Assembly: GCA_046729895.1 (NCBI GenBank)
Contig: JBKPHP010000208.1
Location: forward strand, 1-8,977
DNA length: 8,977 bases
Origin: DASXBA01 sp046729895
GTDB taxonomy: Bacteria > Actinomycetota > Thermoleophilia > Solirubrobacterales > Thermoleophilaceae
Direction of reading: 5' to 3'
Shown here: piece by piece, positions 1 through 6,941 of the stretch
Numbering within the stretch: the stretch's first letter is position 1
Layout of the letters: every line of letters begins with the position of its first letter
The notes under the pieces: model-generated
The model's database searches: none
The model's input: only the letters and a program-made list of their open reading frames with translations
Told to the model about the DNA's origin: nothing
Position numbers and translations under genes: made by a program

Positions 1-2
1 AC

Positions 3-203
3 GAGCTCGCCGAGGTCGAGCCCGAGGACTTCACGGTCGCGACGATGCCCGCGCGCTTTGCCGAGGTCGGCGATCGGCACGCGGCGAGCGCACTTCCTTG
101 CGGCCGCGATAGGTGGGCCGCCTCGAGGAAGGCTCCACTGGTGGTCCATTCCACTGCAGGGTGGAGGTGGGGCAGGAGCGCATCGAGCCCGTCGCGGTTG
201 TAG
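3..203 (+). pseudogene. ligD: 3' fragment of a LigD-type DNA polymerase-domain gene
   Basis: This frame is open from the left edge. Its first ~28 residues (about 3-86) read ELAEVEPEDFTVATMPARFA followed by EVGDRHA. That resembles the end of the primase-polymerase domain of bacterial NHEJ ligase D, where a W(D/E)EL..(V/L)(D/E)P.DFT..T(V/M)PAR segment precedes a short C-terminal tail. The family adds and extends nucleotides at double-strand breaks together with Ku. After about position 86 the frame no longer looks like the family. It continues as the antisense of a SnoaL-like gene up to a TAG at 201-203, so the genuine C-terminal tail seems lost. The gene start lies outside the window. The family call rests on a short segment recognised from memory. 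Confidence 0.5.
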
Positions 204-247
204 GCGTCAAAAGAACGGCGCACGACCTCCATGTTCTCCTCCGACAT
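85..247 (-). pseudogene. Truncated, frameshifted SnoaL/NTF2-like gene
   Basis: From an ATG at 247 the minus strand reads MSEENMEVVRRSFDAYNRDG and continues through HPAVEWTTSGAFLEAA, a typical SnoaL-like N-terminal half with the tryptophan-containing strand. At about 113-116 the frame must shift by one base, an extra C in a GCCCACC stretch, to continue as TYRGRKEVR. That is the usual next motif (YRG.E.V). Recognisable sequence stops near position 85, where the convergent LigD-like fragment ends, so more than half of the gene is missing. The start lies 3 nt after the stop of the intact SnoaL gene at 251-667, and a GGAG ribosome-binding site overlaps that stop with a 6-nt spacing. The two were therefore translationally coupled tandem paralogues. 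SnoaL-fold proteins bind or isomerise small hydrophobic molecules, and no substrate can be inferred. Confidence 0.7.
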
Positions 248-250
248 CGC

Positions 251-667
251 CTACTCCGACAGCCCCGGAGCGAGCCCGAGGTCGGCGAGGGCACGCTCGT
301 AGTCGTCGTAGAGGACGAGCCGAGTCACCTTGCTACCGCGAAGGTGGAACAGGTTCGCTCCTTTCATGCGCATCCGCGCGACCTCGAGTCCGCTCGTCTT
401 GCCACGCCCGCCAAACGCGACGAGAACGAGAACACGCTCGCCGTCGAGCTCGCGGTACTCCCCCGCCTTGACGCGGAAGTCCTCCCAGGCGGCGAGGAAG
501 TCGCCCCAGCCCTCCGCAAGCCCGGCCAGCCCCTTAGAGCTGCCGCGGAGGAGGTCGTCGGCGAACACAAACTCGATCTCGGGGTGCGCCCACGCGGTCG
601 AGGCGTAGTCGCCGCCCTCCCAGGCCGCAAAGATCGAGCGGACGAGATCGATGTTCTCCTCCGGCAT
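251..667 (-). CDS. SnoaL-like / NTF2-like family protein
   Basis: A 138-residue cytoplasmic protein beginning MPEENIDLVRSIFAAWEGGD, which is the family length of 120-150 residues. The pattern fits a SnoaL-like cone fold: N-terminal helices (1-25), a WAHPEIEFVFAD strand (about 26-37), a central helix with paired tryptophans (WGDFLAAWEDFRV, about 54-66), then strands ending in FHLRGSKVTRLVLYDDYERA (about 107-126) and the terminal LADLGL helix. No signal peptide or membrane segment is seen. A GGGGGGA tract on the coding strand lies about 13 nt before the ATG and may serve as a weak ribosome-binding site. It is the first of two tandem paralogues; the second (start at 247) is broken. Proteins of this group include polyketide cyclases, isomerases and many of unknown role, so no reaction is assigned. 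Confidence 0.85.
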   Translation of the reverse strand: MPEENIDLVRSIFAAWEGGDYASTAWAHPEIEFVFADDLLRGSSKGLAGLAEGWGDFLAAWEDFRVKAGEYRELDGERVLVLVAFGGRGKTSGLEVARMRMKGANLFHLRGSKVTRLVLYDDYERALADLGLAPGLSE

Positions 668-843
668 CTGCCGCCCAGTATCCCCCCTGTTCGAAACCGA
701 GGAGCAGGCACGCGAAACCGCTCCGCCTGCCAGCAGCTAGGCCGCCCCTGGCGTCACCATCACCGGTGTCGAGGTTCGGCGCGTGGCCGCGACCGCCTGA
801 GAGGGTCCGCCTGCCCGAATCGAGGCGTTTCGCGCCTGTGAGC

Positions 844-1119
844 CTGGGCGCAATTGTGCTTGGTGATCCGCGTGCGGCTCGGCATCGCCTTCAAATCATC
901 GAGGGAAAGCCACACCGGCGCGCGGACCAGCCCGCCGACCTCCAGCCGCCAGTCGCGGAACCCGTCGCGCATCAACTCATGGAACTCGGGAGACTCGTAT
1001 TCCTTGGGCGGCGGCCCGTTGATCCAGAAGTACGGTAGGCGCACAACGCCGGCCGACCCGCGGGCGATGTCCTAGCTTCGCCGCCGAGCGGTCGCGCTCG
1101 CCGAGTATTGCCTGGCTCA
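844..1119 (-). pseudogene. 5' fragment of sulfite-oxidase-type molybdopterin oxidoreductase
   Basis: An ATG at 1119 opens MSQAILGERDRSAAKLG. The frame must then shift near 1072-1076, where a TAG interrupts, to continue as DIARGSAGVVRLPYFWING, then DWRLEVGGLV, SLDDLKAMP and TRITKHNCAQ. This is the N-terminal start of the sulfite oxidase/YedY-like molybdopterin domain; intact members read ITKH.C.QGW at the cofactor site. Homology stops at about 844, just before the expected GW, and an unrelated reading runs on to a stop at 760. The rest of the molybdopterin domain and any dimerisation domain are absent from the window. A GGAGGAG lies 18 nt before the ATG, too far to be ideal, so the start could be slightly different. 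It lies 55 nt downstream of the antiporter on the same strand. It is a dead remnant with one frameshift and a 3' truncation. Confidence 0.75.
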
Positions 1120-1174
1120 TGACGGGCGCGGCGAGAGACTCCTCCGCTTGGCGGTTGCCCTCGTCCGAGCCCAG

Positions 1175-2779
1175 CTAGACCTCCAGCCGCGATTCCTCCA
1201 GGTCGAGCTCGCGCTCGACCCGCCGCATCACGTCGGCGCTGATCTCGCGACCGTTCCGAAGTCGGACGAGCTCCTGCCGCTGAGCGGCGAAGATCTCGTG
1301 CATCATCCGCTGGTAGGCGAGGGAGCCCTCCTCGATCCCGTCCTCGTCCTCGATCTTCCCCGCCCGCGCCTTGAAGCGCCGCTGGCGGAAGCGGTAGAGG
1401 GCGCGGACACGCTCGACGGTCCCGTCGCGGGTCCACTCCTCGGCCTCCAGCTCGTCGACCCGCTCCAGCGCAGCTCGGGCGATCACCAGCCGGGCGCGGA
1501 TCTCCTCCTGCTCTTCCTCGATGCCGTCCTCGACCACGCCCAGGCGGCGGATCAGGAAGGGGAGGGTGAGTCCTTCGCCGACCACCGTCACCAGGATCAG
1601 GGCGAAGGTGATGAACTGGATCAGGTCGCGCCCGGGCAGCGGCGCGCCGGCGTCTGTGTGGAGTGGGAGCGCCAGCGCCGCGGCTAGCGACACCGCGCCC
1701 CGCATCCCGGCCCAGCCCCCCACTACCCGGTTGCGCCAGTCGGTGCGCCGCGTGCGCTGCGAGGGGCGCCGGTCGATCGCCCGGATGAGGAACGTAACGA
1801 GGAAGCTCCAGACGAAGCGGATGGCTATCACCGCGGCGCAGACCGCCGCCGCGTAGCCGATCACCTCGCCTGCGGGCTGTCCGCTGAGCCCGTCGACGAT
1901 CACCGGCAGCTGCAGCCCGATCAGAATGAAAAGGGTCGCGTTCAACAGGAAGGTGAGGACCGACCACATCGCGAAGCCCTGCATCCGGCTCTCGGGCGAG
2001 GCGATCTCCGGGGCGCGGAATCCGAGGTAGATCCCCGCCGTGACCGCTGCCAGCACACCAGAGACCCCGAGCTGGTCCGCCGGGACGAATGCTCCATAGG
2101 CGCTGAACAGAGAGATCGTGAGCTCGGTGTTCACGTCGTTGATCCGCTTCCTCACCGCGGCGATCAGCCAGCCGACCGCCAGCCCGATCGTGATCCCCCC
2201 GGCCGCGTCCGCGAAGAACTCGAGCACCGTGTGCGACGCGGAGACGCTCGCGCCTACGGCGGCCCCCAGCGCGACCTTGTAGGCGACCAGGGCGGTGGCG
2301 TCGTTGAACAGGCTCTCGCCCTCGAGTACGTTGACCATCCGGCGCGGCGCGCCGACCCGCCGCATCACCGCCGTCGCGGCCGCCGGGTCGGTGGGCGAGA
2401 GGATCGCGCCGAGCACGAACGACGTCGCCCAGGGCAGATCGATCAGCTCGTGCGCGATCACCGCGACGACGGTGGCGGTGGCGATCACCAGCCCGATCGC
2501 TTGCAGCGAGATCACCCGGGCGTCCGCCCGGAGGGCCCTGAGGTCCGCGAAGAAGGCCGCCGAGTAGAGCAACGGCGGCAGGAAGACGAGCAGGACCAGG
2601 TCGGGGTCGAGCTGTATGTCCGGGATGCCGGGCACCAGTCCCAGCAACAGCCCGCCGATCACCAGCGGGATCGGATACGGCACCCGCAGCCAGTTGGCTA
2701 GAGCGTTGAGGCCGGCGGCCGAGACGAAGAGCGCCGCGATGACTATTTGCAGGTCGCCCACACACGGATTCTCCGCCAT
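1175..2779 (-). CDS. CPA1-family Na+/H+ antiporter
   Basis: A 534-residue membrane protein that exchanges cytoplasmic Na+ (or K+) for H+ across the inner membrane, supporting pH and salt homeostasis. Family signatures are in order: LVFLPPLLYSAAF (64-76), GAILSPTDPAAATAV (124-138) with the ion-binding-region Asp131, and EGESLFNDATALV (153-165) with the Asn159-Asp160 pair. The conserved GWAGMRGAVSLAAALALP (355-372) follows. About 12 hydrophobic segments fill residues 10-410, followed by a charged, mostly helical cytoplasmic tail (412-534) typical of the bacterial NhaP/NhaG-like CPA1 subgroup. The ATG at 2779 has no good ribosome-binding site. A GTG at codon 7 (2761) has GGAG 9 nt upstream and may be the real start, giving MGDLQIVIAALF. 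The ABC exporter ends 191 nt upstream on the same strand. Ion specificity cannot be read from sequence. Confidence 0.93.
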   Translation of the reverse strand: MAENPCVGDLQIVIAALFVSAAGLNALANWLRVPYPIPLVIGGLLLGLVPGIPDIQLDPDLVLLVFLPPLLYSAAFFADLRALRADARVISLQAIGLVIATATVVAVIAHELIDLPWATSFVLGAILSPTDPAAATAVMRRVGAPRRMVNVLEGESLFNDATALVAYKVALGAAVGASVSASHTVLEFFADAAGGITIGLAVGWLIAAVRKRINDVNTELTISLFSAYGAFVPADQLGVSGVLAAVTAGIYLGFRAPEIASPESRMQGFAMWSVLTFLLNATLFILIGLQLPVIVDGLSGQPAGEVIGYAAAVCAAVIAIRFVWSFLVTFLIRAIDRRPSQRTRRTDWRNRVVGGWAGMRGAVSLAAALALPLHTDAGAPLPGRDLIQFITFALILVTVVGEGLTLPFLIRRLGVVEDGIEEEQEEIRARLVIARAALERVDELEAEEWTRDGTVERVRALYRFRQRRFKARAGKIEDEDGIEEGSLAYQRMMHEIFAAQRQELVRLRNGREISADVMRRVERELDLEESRLEV

Positions 2780-2943
2780 CGGAGGCGGGCGGGGCCCCGT
2801 TCAAAAGCTGGCCCGCTTAGCCAGCACACCAAGGATCTGGCGCGGAGGGGATGCAGACGGGCGGGCACCTCGACGATGTCGCAGCGCCCGGCTTCTGGGG
2901 TCGGCTTAGTCCTGCTGTCTGGGCCAATGATGTCTGGCCGGCC

Positions 2944-2965
2944 GACTCCGCAACCAATAGGAGTC
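2944..2965 (-). terminator. Weak hairpin just after the ABC exporter gene
   Basis: A 6-bp perfect inverted repeat (GACTCC / GGAGTC) with a 10-nt loop begins 5 nt beyond the ABC exporter stop. There is no downstream T-run on the coding strand, so it is not a classical intrinsic terminator. It could attenuate transcription or stabilise the 3' end. The remaining 2780-2943 between ABC gene and antiporter holds no recognisable gene. Confidence 0.25.
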
Positions 2966-2970
2966 CGCCA

Positions 2971-4893
2971 CTAAGCCTCTGCGACGCGGTCGGCAGCCGA
3001 CCCTGTGCGGACCACGCCGCCGTTCGAGAGCACCACCCCATCCGCGCAGGAGGCCTCCACCAGGCCATCCTGGAACTGCTCGTGGTAAAGGCGGGCATAG
3101 AGGCCGCCCAGACCGAGCAGCTCGGCGTGCGTGCCTTGCTCGACCAGACGTCCGCGATCGAGGACGAAGATGACGTCGGCGGCGAAGATGGTCGAGAGGC
3201 GGTGGGCGATGGCGAGCGTCGTCCTGCCCTCCATCAGCGGCTCGAAGGCCGCTTGGACGAGACGCTCGCTGGTGGTGTCGAGCGCCGATGTGGCCTCGTC
3301 GAGGATGAGGACGCGTGGGTCCTTGAGGACCACCCGCGCGATCGCGATGCGCTGCTTCTCGCCACCCGAGAGGCGGTAGCCGCGCTCGCCGACCAGGGTG
3401 TCGTAGCCGTCGTCAAGCTCGAGGATGCGGTCGTGGATCAGCGCCGCCCTCGCCGCCGCCTCCAGTTCGGACTTGGACGCGTCGCGCTTCGCGTAGAGCA
3501 GGTTGTCACGCACACTCGCGTGGACGAGGTAGGTCTCCTGGGTCACGACGCCCACGATCCCGGACAGTGAGGCCAGCCGGATCTTGCGCACGTCGGTGCC
3601 GTCGATCTCGACCGTGCCGGAGCTCGCGTCGTAGAGGCGCGGGATGAGGTAGGAGATGGTGGTCTTTCCGGCGCCGCTGGGGCCGACCAGCGCGGCGAGC
3701 TGGCCGGGCTCAATCGTCAGCGAGAGCTGGTCGAGGGCGCGCCGGCGCGGCCGTCCATCGACCGAGCCCCCCGCTGTCGCTTCGGCCGGTGGCGAGCTCT
3801 CCGGATACTGGAAGGAGACGTCGCGGAGGGCGACCTCCCCTCGCACGGAGTGGGGATCGAGCCGCATCGCGTCCGGCGCGTCGACGATCTCGGGCTCGAG
3901 GTCGAGGTACTCGAAGACGCGCTCGAACAGCGCCAGCGACGACTGGATCTCGACCGACACCCTGAGCAGCTGGATGATCGGGAAGAAGAGACGCGTCTGG
4001 AGCGTTGTGAAGGCGACGATGGTGCCGGCGCTGATCGCTGGGCCGCTGCCGCTGTCGAGGGTGATGCCGGCGACGAGGTAGATGATCGCCGGGGTGACGC
4101 CGAAGAAGGCCTGGACTAGAGCGAAGAAGCCCTGGCCGGTCATCTGCTGACGTACCTGCAGCCCCGCCAGCCGCTCGTTGGCCCGCCGGTAACGCTCGAT
4201 CTCGTCGGCACGCCGCTCGAAGACCTTGGACAGCAAGATGCCCGACACGGACAGCGTCTCCTGAGTGATGGCGCTCATCTCCGCCATCGACTCCTGCGTC
4301 TCCGCGGTGACGGCCCGCCGGACACGCCCGACTCGATAGGTCAGGAAGACGAATAGGGGCACCAGGACCAGCGAGACGGCGGTGAGCTGCCACGAGAGGA
4401 CAACCATCGCCACCAGGCTGCTGGTGACGGTCACGACGTTCGAGAGGATCGATGACGCCGTGCTCGTCACGACGGTCTGGACGCCGCCGACGTCGTTCGC
4501 GAGCCGGGACTGGATCTCGCCCGTCCTGGTGCCGGTAAAGAACGCGAGCGGCATCGACTGAAGGTGCTCGTAGAGGCGATCTCGCAGGTCCTGCATCACG
4601 CGGTTGCCGACGACGTTCGTCAGGTAGGTCTGACCGACGCCCAGCAGCCCCGTCACGATCGGGATTGCGACCATCACGGCGACCAGCGCATAGAGGAGGC
4701 CGAGGTTCGGTCCCCCGGCGGCGAACAGCGCGTCGTCGAAGACGACCTGAATGAGCAGCGGGTTCACGATGCCCAACCCCGACGTGACCAGGATCGAGAC
4801 GAGGATCAGCGCCGTGCGGCCGCGATAGGGACGAAACAGGCGCACGATCCGCTTCACGAGTCGCGTTCGTGGCTCCTGGCCGGAGTTGCTCAA
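2971..4893 (-). CDS. ABC exporter half-transporter (permease fused to ATPase)
   Basis: A 640-residue type IV (ABCB-like) exporter subunit expected to dimerise in the cytoplasmic membrane and pump lipids, drugs or peptides outward. The transmembrane domain (about 1-325) has hydrophobic spans near 28-52, 64-88, 153-186 (two), 255-279 and 289-310. The ATPase domain (350-610) is complete: A-loop FQYP (361-364), Walker A GPSGAGKT (404-411), Q-loop Gln452, signature LSGGE (508-512), Walker B VLILDE (528-533) with catalytic Glu533, D-loop SALD (536-539) and H-loop His564. A loop of about 20 residues between A-loop and Walker A is a trait I know from one actinobacterial subgroup of these exporters. 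The C-terminal ~30 residues are not conserved core. The apparent start is TTG at 4893 with no clear ribosome-binding site; GTG at codon 13 is an alternative. Substrate unknown. Confidence 0.93.
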   Translation of the reverse strand: MSNSGQEPRTRLVKRIVRLFRPYRGRTALILVSILVTSGLGIVNPLLIQVVFDDALFAAGGPNLGLLYALVAVMVAIPIVTGLLGVGQTYLTNVVGNRVMQDLRDRLYEHLQSMPLAFFTGTRTGEIQSRLANDVGGVQTVVTSTASSILSNVVTVTSSLVAMVVLSWQLTAVSLVLVPLFVFLTYRVGRVRRAVTAETQESMAEMSAITQETLSVSGILLSKVFERRADEIERYRRANERLAGLQVRQQMTGQGFFALVQAFFGVTPAIIYLVAGITLDSGSGPAISAGTIVAFTTLQTRLFFPIIQLLRVSVEIQSSLALFERVFEYLDLEPEIVDAPDAMRLDPHSVRGEVALRDVSFQYPESSPPAEATAGGSVDGRPRRRALDQLSLTIEPGQLAALVGPSGAGKTTISYLIPRLYDASSGTVEIDGTDVRKIRLASLSGIVGVVTQETYLVHASVRDNLLYAKRDASKSELEAAARAALIHDRILELDDGYDTLVGERGYRLSGGEKQRIAIARVVLKDPRVLILDEATSALDTTSERLVQAAFEPLMEGRTTLAIAHRLSTIFAADVIFVLDRGRLVEQGTHAELLGLGGLYARLYHEQFQDGLVEASCADGVVLSNGGVVRTGSAADRVAEA

Positions 4894-5372
4894 CGCAAAC
4901 GACGCTACCGGACCGTCAGCGTGGTCAGGGCTTGATCAGATCCAACCCGACCGAGCGCGGAACTCCATGGGGCGGGGGAGGAGCTTGTGCTTGTCGCGTC
5001 CAGTGCGGTAGCAGTCGCGCTGCGACCGGCAGCCGACACGCTCGTCTTCCTTTCCATCGCTCTGGTTGGGCGCCGATCGAGGCTTCCTGTTCAACTGCTC
5101 CGCCCCGCCACCTGGCGGGCCGCCCGGCCGACTAGCAGCGGTGCCTCGCAGATTGTCGTTTGCTCGCGGACGGGAGCTTCGCGGCCGGCCGCGGTGCCGG
5201 CGCCCCCACCTGCTCAGCAGCGGAACTGTGCGCCGTTAACCCACCGTTGGGGCGAAGCTGTCCGCCGATCGTTCGCCGCTGTCACGTCAGACCCTGAGCC
5301 GAGCCCGTTCGAGGCTTGTTCCTGGCCGCCGCCGACCGTCCGGGTTGGCTCGCTGGGGCCTCGAGCGCGCGG
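4894..5372. other. 479-bp stretch without a recognisable gene
   Basis: No reading frame on either strand resembles a known family. The longest plus-strand frame (4987-5451) is rich in Arg, Pro, Ala and Ser, lacks a ribosome-binding site, and runs antisense through the small ORF at 5373-5522, so it is treated as noncoding. No tRNA, IS end or strong intrinsic terminator was found. The stretch must hold the 5' control region of the ABC exporter at its left side and the 3' end of the sigma-factor operon at its right. Confidence 0.6.
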
Positions 5373-5522
5373 TCATCCGCGCTGCTGCTGGCCGCTGATC
5401 GCCGGCTCCGCCGCGGTCGACAGCGACTGGTGGATGTGGAAGAGGTTGTAGCGGTCGCACAGGCGATGCGGTTGTCCGACGTCAACGAACACGCCGCCAA
5501 AAGCCTCCGGTGCTGTGCTCAT
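5373..5522 (-). CDS. 49-residue ORF overlapping the ester cyclase stop
   Basis: The start ATG overlaps the ester cyclase stop in an ATGA junction, a common sign of translational coupling. The 49-residue product is not recognised. It starts MSTAPEAFGGVFVDVGQPHR and contains LCDRYNLFHIHQSL, a patch with one Cys and three His (His19, Cys22, His29, His31), then a polar tail ending SGQQQRG. No membrane segment or signal peptide is visible. Codon use supports coding: I count 39 of 48 sense codons after the start ending in G or C, including 29 in a row (codons 20-48). It could be a genuine small protein of the operon or the N-terminal remnant of a longer gene lost downstream. No function is assigned. 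Confidence 0.5.
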   Translation of the reverse strand: MSTAPEAFGGVFVDVGQPHRLCDRYNLFHIHQSLSTAAEPAISGQQQRG

Positions 5523-5962
5523 GAAACGCCTCCGGGGATGGCGCCGAGCTGTCGCATCTGTGCGAGGACGTCGACGACCCCCCAGGTCTCGGCGATTTGC
5601 CCGTCCGCGAAGCGGGCGATGAAGATCTCGTTGTAGGTGACGGCCTTGCCGGTTGGTGGGAGGCCCATGTGTTCGCCCTGGTGGGTTCCGGTGACCGTAT
5701 TGCGGAAGACGACCTTGTCCCCCTCCTCGATCAGGTCCTCGACCGTGATGTGAAGGTCGGGATAGGCCCGCAGGAGCCGCGCGAACACCTCCTTCAGCAA
5801 TTCCGCGCCGGTCGCGGCAATCGGCAGCGGCGTGCGGATCACCGCGTCGGGCGCGACGAGCTCGTCGATCGTCCTCGACATGAGCTCCGCATCCCCGCTG
5901 TTGGCGGCGTCAAGGAAGCGCTTGGCCGAGGCCTTGTTGCTTGTTTTCTGGGCAGTTGACAT
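5519..5962 (-). CDS. SnoaL-family ester cyclase
   Basis: A 147-residue protein of the ester cyclase/SnoaL polyketide-cyclase group. The segment TGTHQGEHMGLPPTGK (91-106) followed by YNEIFIARFADGQIAETWGV (110-129) and DVLAQMRQLG (131-140) is the family hallmark. In characterised members an acid/base Asp or His pair in this cavity closes an aldol ring; here the substrate is unknown and many relatives are uncharacterised. No signal peptide is seen, so it should be cytoplasmic. A strong ribosome-binding site GAGGAG (5970-5975) sits 7 nt before the ATG. The gene starts 37 nt after the ECF41 sigma-factor stop on the same strand and overlaps the next small ORF by 4 nt. It therefore probably belongs to the sigma-factor operon, a notable placement because the sigma factor itself carries a SnoaL-like C-terminal domain. 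Confidence 0.9.
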   Translation of the reverse strand: MSTAQKTSNKASAKRFLDAANSGDAELMSRTIDELVAPDAVIRTPLPIAATGAELLKEVFARLLRAYPDLHITVEDLIEEGDKVVFRNTVTGTHQGEHMGLPPTGKAVTYNEIFIARFADGQIAETWGVVDVLAQMRQLGAIPGGVS

Positions 5963-5969
5963 TTGGTTT

Positions 5970-5975
5970 CTCCTC
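5970..5975 (-). promoter_or_regulatory. Strong ribosome-binding site of the ester cyclase
   Basis: GAGGAG lies 7 nt before the ATG at 5962. It is the best-placed Shine-Dalgarno match in the operon and fixes the ester cyclase start. It suggests that the cyclase is translated independently of the sigma factor and perhaps more strongly. Confidence 0.7.
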
Positions 5976-5999
5976 GGGGCGATCTGAATGCTGGGATGG

Positions 6000-6941
6000 C
6001 TACGAAAGGTCGAACCTGCCGGCCGGGGCGCGGCTCCTCACTAGCGATGTGTAGTCGCCGACTGGCCCGAGGTGGGCCAGCTTGTCGGGGTTGACGATCG
6101 CGTTGATGCGTGTGATCTGAGCGCCGGGGATGTCGAGCGCCACGACGGCGATCAGCCGCTGCTGCGCGTCGAGGTAGAGCGCTCCCGGGCCGCCGTTGAC
6201 CTCGACGGGGCGCGACGACACGCTCGGAGCGCGCGGGGTCGGGCGGAACCAGTTGGCCAGCGTGCGTGCGACGCGCCCGCGGCCGCGCAGCGCCCGCGCG
6301 AGCGCGGGAACCTTGCCGCCGCCGTCGCCGGTCAGCGCCACGTCGTGAGCGAGGAGCGCCTCGAGGCCGGCGAGATCGCCTTGCTCGGCGGCCTGGAAGA
6401 ACCGTCGTGCCAGCTCGTCGCGCTGCTCGCGCGTCGTCTGGAAGCGGGGCCGGCGCTGCTCGACGCGGCGCCGCGCTCGGATCGCGAGCTGGCGGACGTT
6501 GTCCTCGCTCTTGGCGACGATCTGCGCGATCTCCGGATAGCCGTAGTCGAACACGTCGTGCAGCAGCAGCACGGCGCGCTGCTCGGGCGAGAGGCTCTCG
6601 AGCAGCACCAGCAGCGCCAGCGACAGCGAGTCCGCCATCTCCGCCTGCCGTGCCGGGTCCTCGAGGTCGTCGGTGATGATGGGTTCTGGCAGCCACTCGC
6701 CGACGTATTCCTCGCGCCGGGCGCGCGCGGAGCGCAGCGCGTTGATCGCCAGCCGGGTGGTCACCGTCGCCACGAACGCCCGCGGCGATGCGATCCGCTC
6801 GCCCGCCTCGAGTGCCCGATGCAATCGCAGCAGCGCTTCCTGCACCACGTCCTCGGCCTCGGCGACGCTGCCGAGCATCCGGTAGGCGATCGCGAACGCG
6901 ACCGGCCGCAGCTCGTTCAGCAGTCGCTCGCGATCGGTCAT
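6000..6941 (-). CDS. sigJ: ECF41-group RNA polymerase sigma factor (SigJ type)
   Basis: A 313-residue extracytoplasmic-function sigma factor that directs RNA polymerase to a small regulon. Region 2 spans about 8-75 (AIAYRMLGSVAEAEDVVQEA and PRAFVATVTTRLAINALRS). Region 4 spans about 105-160 (LSPEQRAVLLLHDVFDYGY then EIAQIVAKSEDNVRQ). A SnoaL-like C-terminal domain covers about 175-290. All three ECF41 signatures are present: WLPEP in the linker (83-87), DGGGK (206-210) and NPDKL (284-288), with a 25-residue tail after it. ECF41 factors have no separate anti-sigma factor; the C-terminal extension is known to act as both activator and inhibitor. The start ATG overlaps the epimerase stop (ATGA), so the two are coupled; upstream in-frame codons fall inside the epimerase gene and were excluded. 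An epimerase neighbour is one of the standard ECF41 partners. The promoter at 7909-7935 fits self-regulation. Confidence 0.96.
   Translation of the reverse strand: MTDRERLLNELRPVAFAIAYRMLGSVAEAEDVVQEALLRLHRALEAGERIASPRAFVATVTTRLAINALRSARARREEYVGEWLPEPIITDDLEDPARQAEMADSLSLALLVLLESLSPEQRAVLLLHDVFDYGYPEIAQIVAKSEDNVRQLAIRARRRVEQRRPRFQTTREQRDELARRFFQAAEQGDLAGLEALLAHDVALTGDGGGKVPALARALRGRGRVARTLANWFRPTPRAPSVSSRPVEVNGGPGALYLDAQQRLIAVVALDIPGAQITRINAIVNPDKLAHLGPVGDYTSLVRSRAPAGRFDLS

Noticed and set aside
113..841. Long plus-strand open frame of about 242 codons
   Set aside because: It is the antisense of the SnoaL-like gene at 251-667 and neighbouring remnants, lacks family similarity, and is explained by GC-rich codon structure.
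972..2804. Minus-strand open frame of about 610 codons, longer than the antiporter
   Set aside because: It is an alternate frame of the antiporter gene, Arg/Gly/Ala-rich, while the other frame has all CPA1 motifs.
2851..3570. Plus-strand open frame of about 239 codons
   Set aside because: Antisense of the ATPase domain of the ABC exporter.
5280..5303. TGTCACG on the plus strand as a second ECF41 promoter
   Set aside because: It differs from the -35 consensus at the last base and no CGTC or TGTC occurs 15-17 nt downstream; no gene follows it.
4987..5451. 154-codon plus-strand frame in the gene-free stretch
   Set aside because: No ribosome-binding site, no family similarity, low-complexity composition and overlap with the better supported small ORF on the other strand.
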